64,000 bases of DNA, taken from NCBI GenBank assembly GCA_006538405.1, contig BJKQ01000001.1:1302001-1366000 (forward strand). Direction: 5' to 3'. The notes beneath the pieces are model-generated. The model was not told the origin of the DNA, did no database searches, and saw only the letters and a program-made list of their open reading frames with translations. This document shows positions 11,601-23,903 of the stretch, one piece after another (position 1 is the stretch's first letter; the number at the start of each line of letters is the position of its first letter). This DNA is from Hansfordia pulvinata (taxonomy: Eukaryota > Ascomycota > Sordariomycetes > Xylariales). Position numbers and translations under genes: made by a program.

Positions 11601-14600
11601 TGGGGCAGGCATGTGTCTCGTCGTTGAGGTAAGCTCCAGACACACCCGCCACCATCCCAGGTAGGTACGTGTGCTCAGCGCGAGGCTTTTACTGCAGCGC
11701 ACACCCGACCGCGCCCGAAGAGGGGTTGGGTGGTGATGTATAAGGTAGCTATAGCGACGGAGAGCAGCAGCAGCAGCACCTTCCCGCCCCTCGGCGTGCT
11801 CAAACGAGTAGCACGCAACGAAACGGCTGGCCACTCACCTGCACGTCATGTCCATAGGGTACGTAGGTATCTAGGTAGGTAGATATCGATGTACCTGAAC
11901 GCCCGCGCGATCATGAATGCCGTGAATTCGATCCATGAGCCCAGCCCGATCTACGAGTAGCTGGAAAGCAGAGCTCGCCACGGCAGGCACACGCTTCTGG
12001 CAGTCTCGCCGTCATTGGTGGCGCCCAACCCAACTCCTTGCACCGGATCAGCGCAGGTCCAGCAGCTGCAGCTGGCCCTCGCCTCGCATCTGGGGGTGGC
12101 GACTGCCGCCAAAGGCTGCCCGGGCGGGCCGCTGCCCACACTGTCCCCAGCGGTCTCCAGTCTTGGGGCTCAGGTACTCGTACCCGGTACCTATCTACAC
12201 GTTATTTGAGGTAGCCGGGGTGCAGCATCTGCTCTTCTCCTGCGCCATGGGCCGGCTGTGGAGGCCATGTCAGTTCATTCGTACGCGCGAGTACTCGTAC
12301 ACGTACCTGAGTTACTTGCGCAGACAGTTCCAGCTGGACACGACGCAATGGAACGCAGCAAACCCGACGTGGGAAAGCAAGCTGTTAGGTGGTGGACGTT
12401 TCACACACTCGCACGAGAAAAAGACAGCCAGCAGAGAATGGCGAGAGAACCGCCACTGTTCTTCGCCTGACCCCTCCGCCCCTCGAGTCCCACTTACCCC
12501 TCTTTGCCGCCTGCTGCTGCTGCTTCACGCCTCCATGGAGCACCAAGTAGCTAAGTAGCTAGCTTCAAGTGCCGATCTCTCAAGTCCTTGTCTGCCCGCT
12601 TCGGTCAAAGGTGAGCTACTCGTAGAACCAAGCACCCAAGGCACCCAGGGTAGCCAGATGCCCTTCACTACCTTACTTTATGCGTACCTTATCCTTCCCG
12701 TACACTAGGCAGTACGTAGAAGACATATTGTGCGCTTGACAGGCATTCCGCTCGGTGGACGAAATGCGGCTTGGTTGCTACCAAGGGGCGAATGGCGACA
12801 CCCATCAGCGCTGATCTCGCTCAACAATAGTCCTCCTCTGGTATGCATTTCTTAGCGCCCGAAGTGCCTGCGAATGAGTATACAGTCGTTCTGGTCTTCC
12901 GAGGAACCCTCTGCAGAAGACCCTCTACGAGTACTCCAACAGGATAAGTAAGGCACATATCCCAGTATGGACCACTCCGCCGAAGCAGGCGCACGCAACT
13001 GTGGAGCTGGCGCACTGGCGCGCAGGGTCAAGAGGTCTCCGCAAGTCTCTTGTGTGCTAACGAATCCCAACAGTAAACTTGCATCAGCCAGGAATCGCAT
13101 GGGGCGGCTACATGTACGAGGGGCCAACCCACAGCCGACGTGCTGCTTCCCCCTTGCTCTGAGTTCAAGACCTTTCTGGAGATGCGGGCCAGCTGAACCC
13201 GCGATCCCGTCTTGCCCTTCCCGGCCAGATTGGTATTCGTCATTGACCCGCGAAGCCCGAGGTCGCCATTCTTGATCCGCCATTTGATACAGGATCCTTG
13301 GTGGCAAAACTGAGGCGGCCTTGCGAGCGTCGTGGGCTCGACGCGTACGCAGTTACGCAGCTGCATCCTCTGCCAGACACGACCCTCTTTGCCCGGTGTC
13401 CAGGGCCGTCTTAGGGGACCAGGTTGCCTTTCATCGCAGGTCAAGTTCTAAATCTCTGCCCCTTGACAGAACCACGGCCTGGGCACCTCATGTACTCGGA
13501 CAGATCTGGGGAGCCACTCCGTAGTCTGATTGGCCAACCCCGGACCGGAACTCAGGCCCCGTTGACAGGCGTCAGATTGCGACATGACTACGCCTTCCGT
13601 CAGCCTGGCTGGACACGGGCCGCCGTCCGCCTGTGGCATCTGCTAAGACTGACAGGGGTCTTGTCTCTGTGAGGGTCAGATGTGAGCTCTGGGGGTGCGG
13701 CGTGACCACTTCAGTAGCCAATCGGGCACCCAACCATTATCCCAAATTGAGGTGGGATTTAGCCTCGGGGCGTATGATATGATGCTCCGGGCAGTTCGGG
13801 AAGCACAAGTGTGGTGGCGGGCAGCGCACACAGTCCCAGGCCGCATTCACAACCTAAGAGTCCACACGTGTAGCGACAAGCCACTTCCCGACACCAAGTC
13901 CGCGAAACAGCCTCAAGCGAGCACCATTCTCCATCCATTCATGGATCTGAGAGGCCGCTCTGCCATGCCGACTGAGGATCTGAGTGGCGGCCAGCCCTGT
14001 ATCAGGTGTCCCACATGCTGTTTGGTGGGCTAGGCAGCGTCTTGCCTCGTAGTTGCGTCTCAGAAACATGCCCTGCAGCACCTTGAGGCTCTGGATGTTT
14101 CGGTCGTCGAGAGGGGCTAGCTATTCATTACAGAGCGCTGAGAATCTGACTGAACCACCGCAATATGGTTTGCATACGACAAAAGGCCCCGGCCAGCTTC
14201 CTCGCGACCAGGTGGACTTAACAGAAGGGGGTCAGCAGGCAGGGCTGACTGGATTATGTGCCTGATCACCCTCGGGGAGTGCATGAGCACCTGTTACAGT
14301 TTATAATAGATGTTCCAATGAACTAGGCGACCTCCAGTGGGCTCAGAACCGGCCTGCCTGCTTGCTGGTCTCAATGTGCGCTCTGGAGTTTGTAGCTGTG
14401 TCCTTTGACGGCGAGCCATCTGGCCCATTACTGCTCAACGGTGACCGAGGCTGCCAAACTCGCTTGTCAAGAGACAATGATAACTGCCACAATTATTTCA
14501 GGTACCAACTCGAGCTGGAGGCGGGTATCCTTCAATTACCTAGGTATGCGCCTCGCAAGATAGGTACCTACCTTTACACGTCAGATCCACCGAATACATA

Positions 14601-15029
14601 TTGCCTGCTAAACCCCGGTTGTGCGCGTCTTCAATCCCCCGCGTGTACAGAACAGGCCATACCTCTGTTCCTGCCTTTGACCCATGCCCCGAGTCCGAGG
14701 TTTTCAGAACCTGGAAATTGCGACGCAGGCCGTGGCTTCCTCTCTAACAGGCCTTCCGAGACGCAACAGAAGTTGCAACCGTCGCCAAATGGGGCAAGTG
14801 TGGCTCGCCGCAAATCGGGAGTCAACGAAGGTCGAGCTTGTCTACGGCAAGGTGCGTTCCAGGTTTTTGAATGGCCGCATCAAGGTCTGCTGACCTCCCC
14901 TCCAACCGTGTGACGCTTCCGACATGGAATATCGACTCTTGGCTTGACGGCATTAGCATTGACTTCCCTTGCTTGAACGCAGCGATAATGTGACCACCTA
15001 GCTCCAATAGCTCTCATCTTGGCTTCACA
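8630..15029. other. Gene-poor region, 6.4 kb, rich in TACGAGTA octamers
   Basis: I find no supported gene here. The first few hundred bases are the promoter and leader of the RRM gene. The region holds 13 TACGAGTA/TACTCGTA copies between 9048 and 12933, several TAGGTAGGTA-like runs (for example near 9731 and 11867), and a C run near 11457-11470. Between 12.9 and 15.0 kb no octamer copies occur and ORFs are short. The longest ORF (10391-10909, 172 aa) has no family motif. Confidence 0.5.
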
Positions 15030-17673
15030 ATGGGTCGCAAACGTCCCGAAAGACCTCCCGATGAGCACTGGCTACAAGCCAGCTCCAAAGATCGCCTCCA
15101 CCCCCAAGACTTGCGGCGGTATTCCCACGATGTCGAGGCCAGCCGCCAAGCTCGCAATGGAACATCTTCGGAAGCGAGAAGAAGAACCTTGCAATCAAAC
15201 AGCTCCCGCGTTGTTCCACAGACACAAGACAGCAACCACCGAGTTCTAGATTGGCTGCAGACGGCCCAGGATCTGCCTCACTTTGACGACCGCCCATCCC
15301 CATTGGGAGACACACCAGCGAACACATGGTATCCTCATGGGCTCATTGCAGGAGAGCCCAAGCCACCCAATGGCTTTCGCAAGCAGAGGCTTCGACTCGA
15401 GACGACCAAGCCCAACGCTATCCTCACTGACAGCTCCATCATTGAGAACCTCGAGCATCACCACACGAGCTCAGCACGGGACTCCGCCTTCGATGGCTAG
15501 GCACCCAGCGAAGACGGAGACGAACATCAGATGCAACACCAAGGGCTTTTTGACAACACAATCGAGAGCACATCTGGAGAGAAGTCAGCGGTGTTCGAGA
15601 AGAGGCCACGACGCAAGACGAGGGAAGACAAATACGACTTGAAGAGTAAGCCAATCAACCGACCGGTAACTGGTGATTGTCCGCACGGGGATGACGGAAG
15701 GGATTCGAAACGACCTGCAAAAAAGAGAAGGAAGATGGCTTTGGCTGGATACAACGTCATGGAAGACTTTACCTCGGATGCTGTCTTGGCCGATCGGGTT
15801 ACGGTAAAGCCACTCCGTCGGAGACCACTACCGCAGCTGATTTTTACTAGATGCCATCAACGCTTAAGCCAGGAATCTTCGGCAACCTACGAATGTCCGG
15901 TAAAACACCGAGTAAGTAGTCAAGCTTCGTGAGAGTCAAGCTGCTAACAATGGCAGTACCTGACCTTGCTTTCTACGAGATGCAGTTTATGAAAGAGAGA
16001 CAGCCACAAGCCCCGCCACAACCACTTTCTGCTTCACGACTGCGAGAACGTCGACGAGAGAACCGCGAGATGGAAGAGGCTTCTTCCTTCTTCGCGCAAC
16101 CTCGGGGGGCAAAGCACTCCAGTCAGACTCATCCGGATTTGTCGGCATCACATCATCAACAGCATCCCGGAAGTAACAAGATACTTCCATCACTTCCTAC
16201 CTCAACATCACCCTTGGGCTCGTCAATCTGTCTAGATTCTGGGCGTAGAATTCTTCCAGAAAGGACCAGCGTTTCACTGTATTCATCTTCACTGCCTGAA
16301 AAGACCAGAGGGACGAGCAGGGCTGGGAACAGTTCTGATCGGGTCTCCCAATTCAGTTCGCCTGGCAGTTACAAGGTTACGAAGATGCAGACAAGTCCCG
16401 TTTTGTCACCACGCCCCGGGACCCAAATGATCACCTCTCCCAGAGAGATAGAACGAGCTTTGATAGCGACGGGTGTTTTCAAGCATACCGGCATCAGCCC
16501 TTACGACAAGCTTGGACGAGAGCCTTCGTTCAATCTGGAAAGCACGGAGCCGCACCGCCGCTTATCTCCCGAAACTGACACGAGCGTCCACGGAAGGAAG
16601 GGCAACTTGCCTGCAAGATCACAACCATGCTACCGAGATCAAGCGACATCCACTGACGTTTCTCTGGCACATCCTGACCATTTGCCGTCAATGAAACAAA
16701 CATGGCCCCGGGCTTCACAGCCCGAAGAGTTTCTCGACAATGCGCACAGGTCCTTTTGCGGTGGATCCCTGGCCCACGACACGCCTCCATGCCGTGCAGC
16801 TGGCCCGAATCAGTCAGAGCCAAGCGGCGATAAAGTTCCATCCAGGGAAGAGGGTCATGAGGTGTGTAATGACAGACCTGGCCCAATAGCTTGCCACGCT
16901 GTGCTAGAGCAGCCCGAAGGAGACCTGGCATGCACAGAAGCCTCTCGCGCCGCCCGTGAAGCCATGCCTCCACCCCCCTACCACAGAAACGAGTCCCGCC
17001 GACACTTTCAGATGGAGCCCCGGCGCCTCTCTTGAAAACAAGCATTCAAGGACCCGAGATCGCCCAATGCAGTCATAACCAAGCCTTGTTGAACAACGTG
17101 AGAGCCAGACCAGGCAATCGAGGGACCGCGCCAGAGTTGCACAGTACCTTTCCAACATTCCCCGAGCAGAACTGGAGCTCCTCCTCAACTGCTGCCTGGG
17201 CACTTCAGTTTGAGGATCACGTCTTGCCGAACGGGGCCAATGACACGAGTGGGAGCTGCACAGGTCCTGCATTTTCCCCAGTATGGGCTTCCGAGCAGGC
17301 GGTAGGAACGATCAGAGCCGCCGAACAGAAGCGGGAATTTCCGATACCGGGGCTAGAGCCCATGTTGACATTCATTGCCAGAATAGAGCACGAATCGCAA
17401 GGAGATAGCAGAGGACAGGAAGAAGTGGGTTATGAGTCTCGATTGACGGCTGAGGACGCTGCCCCGAGCGGTGACGAGTTGTACGAAGGGTATATAGAGA
17501 CAGACCAGATGCCTGACGGGCCGGTGTCGACCATCCACTGCGAATCCAGGGCAGTGCCGACCGCTGGCTGGGGTGGACCCGAGGGAGAGATCTGTTCCGG
17601 AAGACACGCCGTCGAGGAGCCGCTGGACATGGCCGAGTTCTGGAGGTCTGGCCACCTGTTCGGCTACAGATAG
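15030..17673 (+). CDS. Unknown filamentous-fungal protein, interrupted by an in-frame TAG
   Basis: I do not recognise a named family. The best model is four exons, 15030-15803, 15851-15911, 15957-16955 and 17012-17673, in matching phases over 832 codons. The introns at 15804-15850 and 15912-15956 are well supported; the second has a GCTAAC branch and a CAG acceptor. The intron at 16956-17011 is inferred from a frame change and is weaker. Codon 157 (15498-15500) is TAG, and the same frame stays open on both sides. A basic motif EKRPRRKTREDKYDLKSK follows it, then KRRKMALAGYN, PGIFGNLRMSGKTP, PDLAFYEMQFMKER and LRERRRENREMEEASSFF. The protein ends with DMAEFWRSGHLFGYR. The middle is disordered and rich in Ser and Pro. 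The protein is probably nuclear, judging by its basic patches. Alternatives are two adjacent genes (15030-15500 and a start at 15531), a pseudogene, or a sequence error. Confidence 0.6.
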
Positions 17674-18163
17674 ATTGAGGACATGATGGGATCGCAACAT
17701 ATCAGGACTTGGACACGGGGCGAGACGTTGTGCATGCGCATCTCGTGCGAGGACTGACGGACGCGGCCGAGGGTGGTGGCGCATCGAGTGGGAACGGCAT
17801 GGCAGCCGTGCGCGGTCCTGCCGTCCCTGGCTGCCCCGCGCCCGGGTCCACCGACCCGGCAACCAAAGCAAACGAACCCCGGCTACATATGGGGAACCTC
17901 GGGACTGCCGTGACGACACACGCAGTCCGATCGTCGCCGCTTCACGCTGGGACTAGGATTACCTTTGGCCCTGTCTCCCTTGTCTACTACTCGTACTCCC
18001 TACCACCTAGCCCAGACTTCCACAAGGTCGATCTCGCGAAACGATCTTCCTGCCATTCTTCATTCACTCCATTCATCACCGTCTCGGCATCGCCCACCAC
18101 GCGCTCCGATCACCGCGCACACCTGGCTTGGTCTGACCCGACCCGACCTGGCCCGATCCCACC
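17674..18163. other. Intergenic/leader region upstream of the CLYBL-like gene
   Basis: This contains one TACTCGTA copy at 17988, about 175 bases upstream of the next start codon and so possibly in its 5' leader. It also has a pyrimidine-rich stretch. No separate gene is seen. Confidence 0.5.
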
Positions 18164-19150
18164 ATGGCGGCGACAGCGGCGGCCAAGTCGAGCTCCATCC
18201 TGCGGCGGGCGCTGCTCTACGTGCCGGCGTCGGCCCCGCGCATGCTGACCAAGTCGCTGGGCGTCACGTCGGACAACGTCACGTACGACCTGGAGGACTC
18301 GGTGACGCCCTCGGCCAAGCCGGCGGCGCGCGATGCGCTGCGGCAGCACCTGTCGTCGCTCCCCGGGGGCCATCGCCCGGCCGGCATCTCGGAGCTGGCG
18401 GTGCGCATCAACGCCGTGTCGACGCCCTTTGCGCTCGACGACCTGACGTCGCTGGCGGGCGTGCCCCAGGTCGACGCCATCGTCGTGCCCAAGGTCAACA
18501 GCGCCAGCGACCTGACCTTTGCGACCGACGCGCTGCGGCACCTGGCCCCCGAGCGGCACGACGGCGGCGGCCGCGAGGCGAACCCGATCAAGCTCATCGC
18601 GCTCATCGAGTCGGCGCGCGCCATCACCAACCTGCGCGAGATCTGCGCCGCTTCGCCGTACCTGAGCGGCCTGGTGTTCGCGGCGGAGGACTTCGCGCTC
18701 GACCTGTCGCTGACCCGGACGCCGTCGCTGTCCGAGTTCCTGTACGCGCGGTCGGCGATCGCGACGGCCGCGCGCGCCGCGGAGCTGCCCAGCACGATCG
18801 ACCTGGTGTGCACGGGGTTCCGGGGGGAGGAGGGGATGGCGAGGCTGGAGGAGGAGTGCCTCGGGGGCAAGGGGCTGGGGTTCAACGGGAAGCAGTGCAT
18901 CCACCCTTCGCAGGTGGAGACGGTGCAGCGGCTGTTCGCGCCGGGGCAGGGGGAGGTCGAGTGGGCGGTGCGGGTGGCGGTGGCGGACGACAAGGCCGCG
19001 GCGGCGGGCAGGGGCGCGTGGACGCTGGACGGGGCCATGATCGACGCCCCCGTGTCGAACAAGGCGAGGGCGCTGGTGGACAAGGCCGCGCGGTGCGGCG
19101 TCGACGTCGGCGCGCTGCGGGAGAAGTGGAAGGGCCAGGAGCCTGAGTAG
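18164..19150 (+). CDS. Citrate lyase beta-like protein (CLYBL/CitE family, HpcH/HpaI fold)
   Basis: Intronless 328-aa member of the CitE-like CoA-ester lyases. These use a TIM-barrel and Mg2+ to cleave or form acyl-CoA C-C bonds; human CLYBL is a mitochondrial citramalyl-CoA lyase. Seen motifs in order: RRALLYVPASAPRML (about 14-28), YDLEDSV (binding loop), VRINAV, AIVVPKVN, KLIALIESARAI (metal-binding Glu region), VFAAEDFALDL (second metal ligand region), then GFNGKQCIHPSQVE near the C-terminus. The start lies in a near-ideal context (CCACCATGG). The N-terminus has Ser and Arg residues that could act as a short mitochondrial presequence, but this is only an inference. Length matches the family. 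Third-position GC is very high, and this creates a 412-aa antisense shadow ORF. Confidence 0.95.
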   Translation: MAATAAAKSSSILRRALLYVPASAPRMLTKSLGVTSDNVTYDLEDSVTPSAKPAARDALRQHLSSLPGGHRPAGISELAVRINAVSTPFALDDLTSLAGVPQVDAIVVPKVNSASDLTFATDALRHLAPERHDGGGREANPIKLIALIESARAITNLREICAASPYLSGLVFAAEDFALDLSLTRTPSLSEFLYARSAIATAARAAELPSTIDLVCTGFRGEEGMARLEEECLGGKGLGFNGKQCIHPSQVETVQRLFAPGQGEVEWAVRVAVADDKAAAAGRGAWTLDGAMIDAPVSNKARALVDKAARCGVDVGALREKWKGQEPE

Positions 19151-21660
19151 GATGCTTGCTGGGCTCGGTTCTGGGGTGTCTGTGTACCCGGTGAACGAGA
19201 GGGGCGTTGAGGATTCCTGTGCGAGGGCTTTCTGCTGTATTCTTTCGAGGAGAGGGGTCGGTGGCCTGAGGGGATCCTGGTGTGCTCTGGTGTTCCTAAC
19301 AAGGTTGAAGAAGTATGTTTCAACACAGCCAGGGCCGTATCCAGGCACAAGCTGCGCTATATTTTCAAGATATCATCAAGCGGGCTTCCTGAAGAGGACG
19401 CAGCTTTCTCATGAGTTTCCAAGACGAAGTTTTTGTCTGCCGGATGAAGTCTCGGGTTGATCACATGACTGTGCTCAGCTCAGGTGTGATGACGTCTCGC
19501 AGAGCCTCCGGGCTCTCGGCGGAAAGAGAATGGCGATAGTTGTAGCATCGGAAGGCTCTATCATGACCGCTACTTGTTGGCCTCTCTACCCTTCTCATCA
19601 GGCTGGCTGGTGGTCGATGTGCTTTGGTTATAGTGCTCATGAATTCGCTTCACCTCGATCGAGTATCAGGGGCTCACTTCTCAAATGAGTGCGTTGGACT
19701 CGTTTGGGACGCGCCAGTCCTACGTATCTTCAGACCCTTTCGAAGTGGAAGTGATCCACTGCACTTTTGTGGCTGTTTGTTTGTAATTCGAGAAAGAAAA
19801 ACTCGCGGTGATCCGCAGCGCCCGCGGCCGTAAACTGGGATCTGGAGCGCGCGGGGTCATGAAGATGAGAACGTCCGCGCGATCAATGTACGTGGGTCTT
19901 CACGGGAATCCGAGCTGTTAGGGCCGCCGATCTACGCCGGAACCTCGACAGACTATCATGATGATTTGAGTTGTCCAGGACATTGGACCTCCTCCATCTT
20001 TTGAGCGGGCTGGGTGTCGATTTTGTGTAAATCGTGAAGAGCCGGAGGGCTTCTTCCGGGCCTGATCGGCGACTGTTCACGTGGTGACACTGGCGTTATC
20101 AGGATCCGGACGATTCACCTTGGCTGGGTGCCACCCCGGCAGTGGAATTGGGCAGTATCGCAAGACAGCGGAAGAGTGAACGCGGACAAAGAAAAACAGC
20201 TTTCCAGCGCGTGATAACCCTTCGCGGGAATCCCCAAGTTGAGTCAAGTTCGACCAAGTGCCCACCCGCAACAAACACCAGTTTCCGCGGCTCATGCTTC
20301 GATTTTGTCAAGCCAGAGCTCGGTTGTACGGTCTGTTGATAACGTTCGATGTCTAGCTGTAGGTAGGTAGAGCGTGGTTGTCGGGCAGAGACAGGAGGAA
20401 CAGTTGGGAAAAACCTGCTTGACAGGGCCTCGGTGTGATATTACGAATTGCACAGTTTGTTAAACGGATTGGTGGCACGCCGACTCTGAGCGAGCGTGAA
20501 CGGTGAAACTGCTCTTGCTGCTGCTCGGGGCTCGCGTCACCGTGGTTGCTCGACCAAATCACGGGGTCCTCTTGAAGACTCGAGGCACACCAGCGGTAGA
20601 GAGACATCTGTGGTAAAGATGTAACGACTTCTGAACAGGCAGTGTCGACTCATGATCACCGTAGACGTTCTGCGTGGCGACAGCCCGCATGTAGAACGCG
20701 GTAGCTGGTGTGACTTTGCGGCACTCTCCCCCGAAGCAGAACACGTACCACCCCGCCCGGCCTGGGATTGATTGCGCGTAGCTTGACATGAGCAGTTTTC
20801 CCCGGCTCGAGACAGGACGCCCGTCCGTCACCGACGTAGCGACAGGATAAGATTGCTCCCCGCGCTCTCCGGCCGTGAGCGTCTTCCATGCGGCGGTAGC
20901 AAGCGAGGCTACCTACCAGCCGCCGTGCTGACACGGGGGGCCCAGACTGGACTGCTCAAGACCTCGCTTGCCCGGTCATGAGAAGAAGGAGATGATGAGA
21001 AGAAGGATAAGAGGACTGCACCGCGGGCTCACTCACGAGTGATACATGACGCAGTGGTCCTACCTAAGCTAGCCTGCCTGGCTGCCATCATCCTCATGAG
21101 GCGCGGCCGGTTACGTCAAGAGGAAAGAAGGGAAGGGGGACGGGGGCCATGCGCGGCTCTGTGTCTGTACTATCAGCTCACGCGATTCAGACACGAGGGA
21201 GAGAGAGGGAGGGAGAGAGATAGGGAGGGAGGGGGAGAGTTGGAAGTACCCCGTCTCGGAAGGAGGGGTTCGTGGGTTACCGACAAGTTGCGGGAGACCT
21301 GGTTCTAGGCCTGCTGCTGCTGCTCCTGCTGCTCTTCCTCCTCTTCTTCATCTCCCTCCAAGCCAGGCCAGACCGGAAAAACCTGGCTGCGAGCGACTCA
21401 GTCAAGACCCGCGGAAGTTGAAGAAGATGATGATGTAAGAAGATCTGGACCGCTCTCCCCGCCGGCCCGTCAGCCTCCCCCGGAGATCGAGGCGTGACAC
21501 ATTCTCCCTCCTACTCGTATCTATCTTACATCTTTCCCCCGCGCGAGACTGAGAGGGGGGGGAAGTGAACATGGCCACAGGCCTGTGTGGCCGATGTCAG
21601 GGGATGGGATGGGATGGGATTCCCGTCTCCGTAGCCCTGCCGCTGGTTCCGATCTGCTAG

Positions 21661-21723
21661 ACACACACACATATAAACACACACAAACACACACAAACAC
21701 ACACAAACACACACAAACACACA

Positions 21724-21762
<39 letters not shown>

Positions 21763-21776
21763 ACAAACACACACAC
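21661..21776. repeat. (CA)n with regular CAAAC interruptions
   Basis: A 116-bp CA-type array in which ACACACAAAC recurs about every 10 bases, with a pure CA core near 21731-21755. Confidence 0.9.
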
Positions 21777-22768
21777 GCGCGCAAACACAAATCGTGCATC
21801 GCGAGTCATTGTTCCGGTAGTGGTGAAGGAGGGTGGGAAAGAAGGAAGGAAGGAAGCCGTCGTCACCGGGCTGTGCGGGCTTACGTGCGCCCCCCCCTTT
21901 TTTGTAGTTGCTCTTGTCGCCTGGACCGCTCTGGCCTCTCTCATCGGCCTTTTGATCATCCCCGGCCCCAACACAGATGGGCGATAGCCCTTACACACTG
22001 CACTACAACTCGAGTCATCTGGTTCGAAAAGGGGAGGGTGTGTGTGTGTGTGTGACCAAAACAAGAGAAGATGGCGGTTCGCGCGCGCGCGAGATTGGCG
22101 ACGGCGCGATCGATGGTGATGGATGAAGCATGGCATTGTCACTCAGCCCCCCCTCCTCCTCCTCCTCCTCCGAATCATCGAGAAAACACACCGTACCTAG
22201 CTTGGCGAATGAGTTTTGGAGGAGATAAGCGCGGCAACAGTATACCTACCGATAAAGTAAGTAGGTTGCACGCCACATCGGCTACGATTCAGGGGGAAGG
22301 AGGAGGAGGAGAGGCGTGTTTGTGTTTCTTCTTCTTTCCCTCTGCGCCAAACCCAACCTCCCGACGGGCGGGGACAGTATGATGATCTCATCCCGGCCGG
22401 AACACACACACACACACACACACACAGCGGTCTGCAGCGACCGGCTTCGGCGCTCTGATCTTGGTGTGTATGTGAGTATACTCGTGTGTGGCCTCTTTCT
22501 TCAAGTCAAGTTCCCTCCCGTCTCCTCTTTGGCCCAGCCGTACCAACCCTGTTAGTTCCCATCTCGCTCGCCCTTGAATAGGTAGCCATGACCTATTTCG
22601 TGCTCTATTGACAACCGATTAACTGGCTAACTGGCTGATAAACTCTTACCAACTACTTGGCCTGACTTGCACGCCGCATACCCCACCGGTACGAGGAGAA
22701 AGGCCAATCTCCCCATCTCCGGCCCCCCCTTCGAGGCTTGCGGAGAAAAGATGGAGAGGGCCGGAGTG

Positions 22769-22806
22769 GCTGTGTCGTGCCGTGTCGTGCCGTGTCGTGT
22801 CGTGTC
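22769..22806. repeat. GTGTC/GTGCC pentamer tandem repeat
   Basis: Consecutive pentamers of the type CGTGC/CGTGT make a short tandem array in intergenic DNA. Confidence 0.8.
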
Positions 22807-23139
22807 GGCACTGACTCGCGCGATGCCAAGTTAGCTTCCGCACCCGTCGTGATCCGACTAAACCCCCTCAAGTCCAAACCCCGCTCACCGTCTACACGTA
22901 TCCCTGTTCTCTCGAGACGTAGAACGCGGAGAACAAGCCCATATCACGTAAAAAGAGGAGGGAGATTCGTGGCTGAGGGGCCGAGAACGTCGATACCCCG
23001 TGACCTTTCCTTTTGGAGACGGGGGCGGGCGGGACCTCCCTTCAAAGCCTATCCCTATCTTCAACCCGAGCCGACACTCGAGAATAAATAAGATCCCCGG
23101 CTTCCCCGCCGGAATAGAGTTCGCTAGAGGGGCCACGCC

Positions 23140-23140
<1 letters not shown>

Positions 23141-23173
<33 letters not shown>
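23141..23173. repeat. T33 homopolymer
   Basis: Uninterrupted run of 33 T in otherwise GC-rich sequence. It is not adjacent to a recognised gene end, and no target-site duplication or retroposed body is visible next to it. Confidence 0.9.
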
Positions 23174-23176
<3 letters not shown>

Positions 23177-23406
23177 CTGCTCGGGCCGACAGCGGGAGGG
23201 GAGCTCCATGCTCGTAAGCGTCGAATGTGGCACAGGCATCTTCCTCCGCCAGATGCCCGCAAGTGCGTAGGTATTCATTGCCGTGTACGTCCTCTGTCTA
23301 CTACCTTTGCAAACCCGGCATCGTTCATGTTACGGCTCCCCTCCTCGAGTTGGTGAAAGAAGATCAATAAGCCAACCTTAGACGGGAGCAAACCACGCGG
23401 CCAGCC

Positions 23407-23408
<2 letters not shown>

Positions 23409-23466
<58 letters not shown>
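23409..23466. repeat. (GA)n microsatellite
   Basis: About 58 bp of GA with a single AAA interruption. Confidence 0.92.
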
Positions 23467-23817
23467 GCTGACGATGAGCACCAACTAACGACAGCCCAAG
23501 TTCCCCACGAACGCCGATTTCATACCAGTTTGTCCACGCGGGCTCTGGTGGTTAGCTTGAAATGGGATGAGGGAAGATGATGAGACAAGAGAGACAATGC
23601 CGCCACTGCCGATACAAAGAGAGGCGCCGGCGGTGTCAAGAAGTCATGGGTTCTCAGGAAGGAAAGAGATAGTGCACATGGGATCCCGGCTGTGGAGATC
23701 TCGGGAAGAGAGGGGAAGAAATACCGGGTCAAGATGTGATGGAAGACGAGCTCAAACTCCCCCATGTCTCACACATGAACATGCACACACAGAGAGACAA
23801 GAAGCGGGTTCCGGCAC

Positions 23818-23820
<3 letters not shown>

Positions 23821-23902
<82 letters not shown>
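23821..23902. repeat. (CA)41 microsatellite
   Basis: 82 bp of uninterrupted CA, the longest perfect dinucleotide array in the window. Confidence 0.95.

Positions 23903-23903
<1 letters not shown>

Noticed and set aside
18110..19348. 412-aa and 377-aa minus-strand ORFs opposite the CLYBL-like gene
   Set aside because: They are shadows caused by very high third-position GC; the plus strand carries all family motifs and a strong start context.
23141..23173. T33 run considered as the tail of a retroposed element or SINE
   Set aside because: No element body, internal promoter boxes or target-site duplication could be seen beside it.
21661..23902. Regular repeats considered as a CRISPR-like array
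   Set aside because: They are dinucleotide microsatellites without unique spacers, in a eukaryotic genome.
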